The notes under the pieces: model-generated
What the model was told of the DNA's origin: nothing
Seen by the model: only the letters and a program-made list of their open reading frames with translations
The model's database searches: none
Shown here: in pieces, positions 5,394 to 7,875 of the stretch
Numbering within the stretch: position 1 is the stretch's first letter
Layout: each line of letters opens with the position of its first letter
Source: Candidatus Aminicenantes bacterium UBA4820
GTDB taxonomy: Bacteria > Acidobacteriota > UBA4820
Reading direction: 5' to 3'
Length of the DNA stretch: 7,875 nt
NCBI GenBank assembly: GCA_002402325.1
Contig: DHFQ01000130.1
Coordinates: 1 to 7,875, forward strand
Position numbers and translations under genes: made by a program

Positions 5394-7875
5394 TCTGCTT
5401 GTCCTTTTTTTAATATATTTATGATATTCTGCACAATGCCTGGGACCCTTTTAATATCCTGTAGGCTACCTTTATTAAATATTGCCTGATATAACGCATT
5501 CCTTATTTCCCGCTCATGTTCCTCACTTCTGCGCCAGTGCGGATATTTTGCAAACACTGTCTGTAAACCATTTGCCAGTGTTTCAGCATTGGAAATGCCC
5601 TGTTCCTTGAGCATCCAGTAAACGGTGAAAATCTCTTTTGACATTGCTTTTTCTGCCTGCTCTTTTTGGGCAGTGTTAATTTCTCCGATTATTTCCTTGA
5701 GTTTTTCAAGGGTTTCTTTTGTGTTCTGCTGCCTCTCCTCAAAAAGCTTGACAAGATTCTCAGCCTTTTCGGCAATAGAAATAAGGTAGGGAGAGTCATT
5801 ACTTAGCTGCTCAGCTGTTTTTTCAATACTTTTAATCAGATTGAATATCTTTTCCGTATTGGATGCATTACTTTCTTCGATCCGTTTTAGTGTTTCCTTA
5901 TTTATTTCGCAAACTTCCAGCGTTGGGCTAATGACGCTGCTTGTGGTATGCTGCTGGACAAGGAGAGCAGTTTTTCTTGTAAAATCCCGGTCAATAAGAG
6001 TTCCCCTGTCAAAATTTTCATGAACAATCTTATACATTCGTGAAAGGGTTTCATAATCATCTAAATAAAGACGCAGAAAATTATCGGGTGAGATAATCTC
6101 ATACATCTGGGATAACTCTTTGAAATATTTGTAAAACTCCTGCCTTTCTTCTTCATTTCTGAAATAATCCAGAATAGATTCTACAGCTTTATCCTGAGTT
6201 TTTCCTACAATTAATATTAGATATTTTTCCTTTGCAATTTTCATTTCATTTGCAAATCTTTCTTTCAATACATCAATATCGTGGACAATTCCTTCAACAT
6301 CCTGCGAATCGAAAGCAAGGGCTTTCTCGAGATTGTCAAAGATACCAACAAAGTCAAGCACAAAGCCAGATGTTTTTTTTCTTCGCTCGTTATCCTCATA
6401 GGGACGGTTCACGCGGGCGATCGCCTGCAGAAGCACATGATCACGCATTGGTTTATCAAGATACATACAGTAGAGAATAGGAGCATCAAAGCCAGTAAGA
6501 AGTTTTTCTGTAACTATTAGTATTTTTGGCAGTTCGTTCGATTTGCGAAAGGCTTTTCGTATCCTTTTTTCTTCTATTTCCGAAAGTCGATATTTAGCCA
6601 GTTCAGGCGAATCGTTGAAAGCGGAGCTGTACACTACCTCTGAATATTCCGGCGGTAAATATTTGTCGAGTTCCTCTTTGTAAAGCGCGCAAGCTTCTCT
6701 GTCCACACCTACCACAAAAGCTTTGTAACCCATTGGCTCAATGTAATTTTTGTAATGCTCGCAAATATATCTCGCAACCTTTTCCACCCGTTCTTTGTTC
6801 TTGAGCATGTTTCTGAGCGTTACCGCTTTCTCCAGCACCGTATTGAGCTCTTCAATATCGCTCATGCCTTCTGCTTCTGCAAGATTTAAGAATTCATTTT
6901 CAAGCAATTCTTTTTCAACTCGTAATTCATTTGGAGCAAGAGTATAATAGAGCGGGACTGTCGTGCCATCTTCTATTGATTCTGCAATGCTATATTTGTC
7001 GAGATAGCCTTTCGGAGGATCATCCTTGCCGAAGGTAACAAAGGTACCATTACCAAACTGTGTTTTATCTATTGGCGTCCCGGTAAAACCAATATAAGTG
7101 GCATTGGGAATGGCTCCCATCAAATAAGTACCAAGCTTTCCACCGGTAGTTCTGTGAGCTTCATCAACCAGTATAAAAATATTGTCACGTGTGCTTATGT
7201 TTTCTGGCATATTTTCAAACTTGTGAATCATGGTAACGATAAGGCCTCGTCTATCGTCTAAAAGCAGTTCCCGCAAGTCTTTTTTGCTCTCAGTAACCTC
7301 TACATTCCCAATACCTACTGCAGTGATGTTTGCAAAGAGTTGACTTTCAAGTTCGTTCCTATCCACCAGCATAATAACAGTAGGATTTTCAAAGAGTGGA
7401 TTCTCGATAATCTTCTGTGCTGCAACAATCATAGTATAAGTTTTGCCCGAGCCCTGTGTATGCCACACCAGCCCCCGATGTTTTTCTGGATTCTTTGCAC
7501 GTTCAACAATTTTGTCAATGGCTCTCATCTGATGCGGCCGCAGTACCACCTTTTTTAACTCATCGTCCTGACGGGTAAAGAGGATAAAATCGGTAATCAG
7601 TTTCAGAATTCGTTCCCTGTCGAAAAAGGTCTTGATGAGATGCTCAAAATTGCCTCCTTCTTCCTCCTTCCAGTTGAAGAGCAGCTTTTCGGAGGTGTTC
7701 CATGTGCCGCTGTAGTAATATTTTGAGATGTGGGTTATGGCATAAGCCTGCAGAACGGCAAGGAGCTCCGGACAATCGCGATGGTAGCGTCTTACCTGTT
7801 CCAGTGCTTCGCTCATTCCTTCTACTTTTGATGCTGCTTTAGTTTCTATGAATAAAAGGGGAATGCCGTTGATGA
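5390..7875 (-). CDS. hsdR: Type I restriction enzyme R subunit (endonuclease/translocase), N-terminus outside window
   Basis: 827 visible residues; the frame is open through the right edge. A start at the ATG at 7816 would remove the nuclease core, so it is rejected. The subunit gives the ATP-driven translocation and DNA cleavage of the HsdR2M2S complex. Visible residues 2-14 hold NGIPLLFIETKAA, the E-x-K part of a PD-(D/E)XK nuclease, followed by QVRRY (26-30), the QxxxY motif of HsdR. The SF2 helicase motifs are intact: Walker A HTQGSGKT (138-145), DEAH (237-240), TGTP (264-267), LLTGFDAP (458-465) and QAIARVNRPY (483-492). Beyond ~540 the protein is helical, with a Glu/Lys-rich probable coiled coil at ~699-747, as in the HsdR C-terminal (DUF3387-type) region that docks to HsdM. 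Usual length is about 1000 residues, so perhaps 150-200 are off-window. No frameshift or stop is seen. It overlaps the downstream metallopeptidase by 4 bp. hsdM/hsdS are not in view. Confidence 0.95.
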   Translation of the reverse strand, partial: INGIPLLFIETKAASKVEGMSEALEQVRRYHRDCPELLAVLQAYAITHISKYYYSGTWNTSEKLLFNWKEEEGGNFEHLIKTFFDRERILKLITDFILFTRQDDELKKVVLRPHQMRAIDKIVERAKNPEKHRGLVWHTQGSGKTYTMIVAAQKIIENPLFENPTVIMLVDRNELESQLFANITAVGIGNVEVTESKKDLRELLLDDRRGLIVTMIHKFENMPENISTRDNIFILVDEAHRTTGGKLGTYLMGAIPNATYIGFTGTPIDKTQFGNGTFVTFGKDDPPKGYLDKYSIAESIEDGTTVPLYYTLAPNELRVEKELLENEFLNLAEAEGMSDIEELNTVLEKAVTLRNMLKNKERVEKVARYICEHYKNYIEPMGYKAFVVGVDREACALYKEELDKYLPPEYSEVVYSSAFNDSPELAKYRLSEIEEKRIRKAFRKSNELPKILIVTEKLLTGFDAPILYCMYLDKPMRDHVLLQAIARVNRPYEDNERRKKTSGFVLDFVGIFDNLEKALAFDSQDVEGIVHDIDVLKERFANEMKIAKEKYLILIVGKTQDKAVESILDYFRNEEERQEFYKYFKELSQMYEIISPDNFLRLYLDDYETLSRMYKIVHENFDRGTLIDRDFTRKTALLVQQHTTSSVISPTLEVCEINKETLKRIEESNASNTEKIFNLIKSIEKTAEQLSNDSPYLISIAEKAENLVKLFEERQQNTKETLEKLKEIIGEINTAQKEQAEKAMSKEIFTVYWMLKEQGISNAETLANGLQTVFAKYPHWRRSEEHEREIRNALYQAIFNKGSLQDIKRVPGIVQNIINILKKGQAE

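Overview
The window comes from an AT-rich bacterial genome. The secreted beta-rich proteins with many cysteines, the lack of any Gram-positive wall-sorting signal and the C-terminal domain style suggest an uncultivated or lightly studied Gram-negative-type lineage. The taxon cannot be fixed from the sequence. There are five protein-coding genes: two on the + strand in the left half and three on the - strand in the right half, facing each other across a repeat-filled gap.

Left half (1-3960, + strand): the 3' end of a secreted or surface protein whose last domain is a jelly-roll (carbohydrate-binding-like) module, then a strong intrinsic terminator, then a 1102-residue secreted multidomain protein. 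The large protein has a signal peptide, a charged helical N-terminal region, a sialidase/BNR-like beta-propeller region with an Asp-box, a jelly-roll module of the same family as the one in the upstream gene, an InlB-B-repeat-like module, an Fn3-like module and a cysteine-containing C-terminal module. The two genes look like related surface or exported factors, probably acting on or binding extracellular polymers. No catalytic site could be assigned.

Convergent gap (3961-4249): three variants of a palindromic AACCCCTCC/CCTCCCC repeat, an inverted repeat that looks like a rearranged GTCATTCTGA...GAAGAATCTC intergenic element, and a 9-bp direct repeat. The last palindrome is followed by a T-rich stretch and may end transcription of the large + strand gene.

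Right half (4250-7875, - strand): read in transcription order, the 3' 827 codons of a type I restriction enzyme R subunit (hsdR), a short YgjP/DUF45-like zinc metallopeptidase overlapping hsdR by 4 bp (ATGA), and, 64 bp further on, an arsenite S-adenosylmethionine methyltransferase (arsM). hsdR continues past the right edge: the reading frame stays open to base 7875 and carries the PD-(D/E)XK nuclease core before the first in-frame methionine. hsdM and hsdS, if present, would lie beyond that edge. The hsdR-peptidase pair looks like one translationally coupled unit. arsM has its own strong ribosome binding site and may be a downstream passenger of that operon or an independent gene.

The best candidates for a second look are the jelly-roll that seems to be inserted inside a propeller blade, the terminator lying directly against the start of the large secreted gene, and the half-length metallopeptidase fused by overlap to hsdR. 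Nothing here amounts to a clearly new system.
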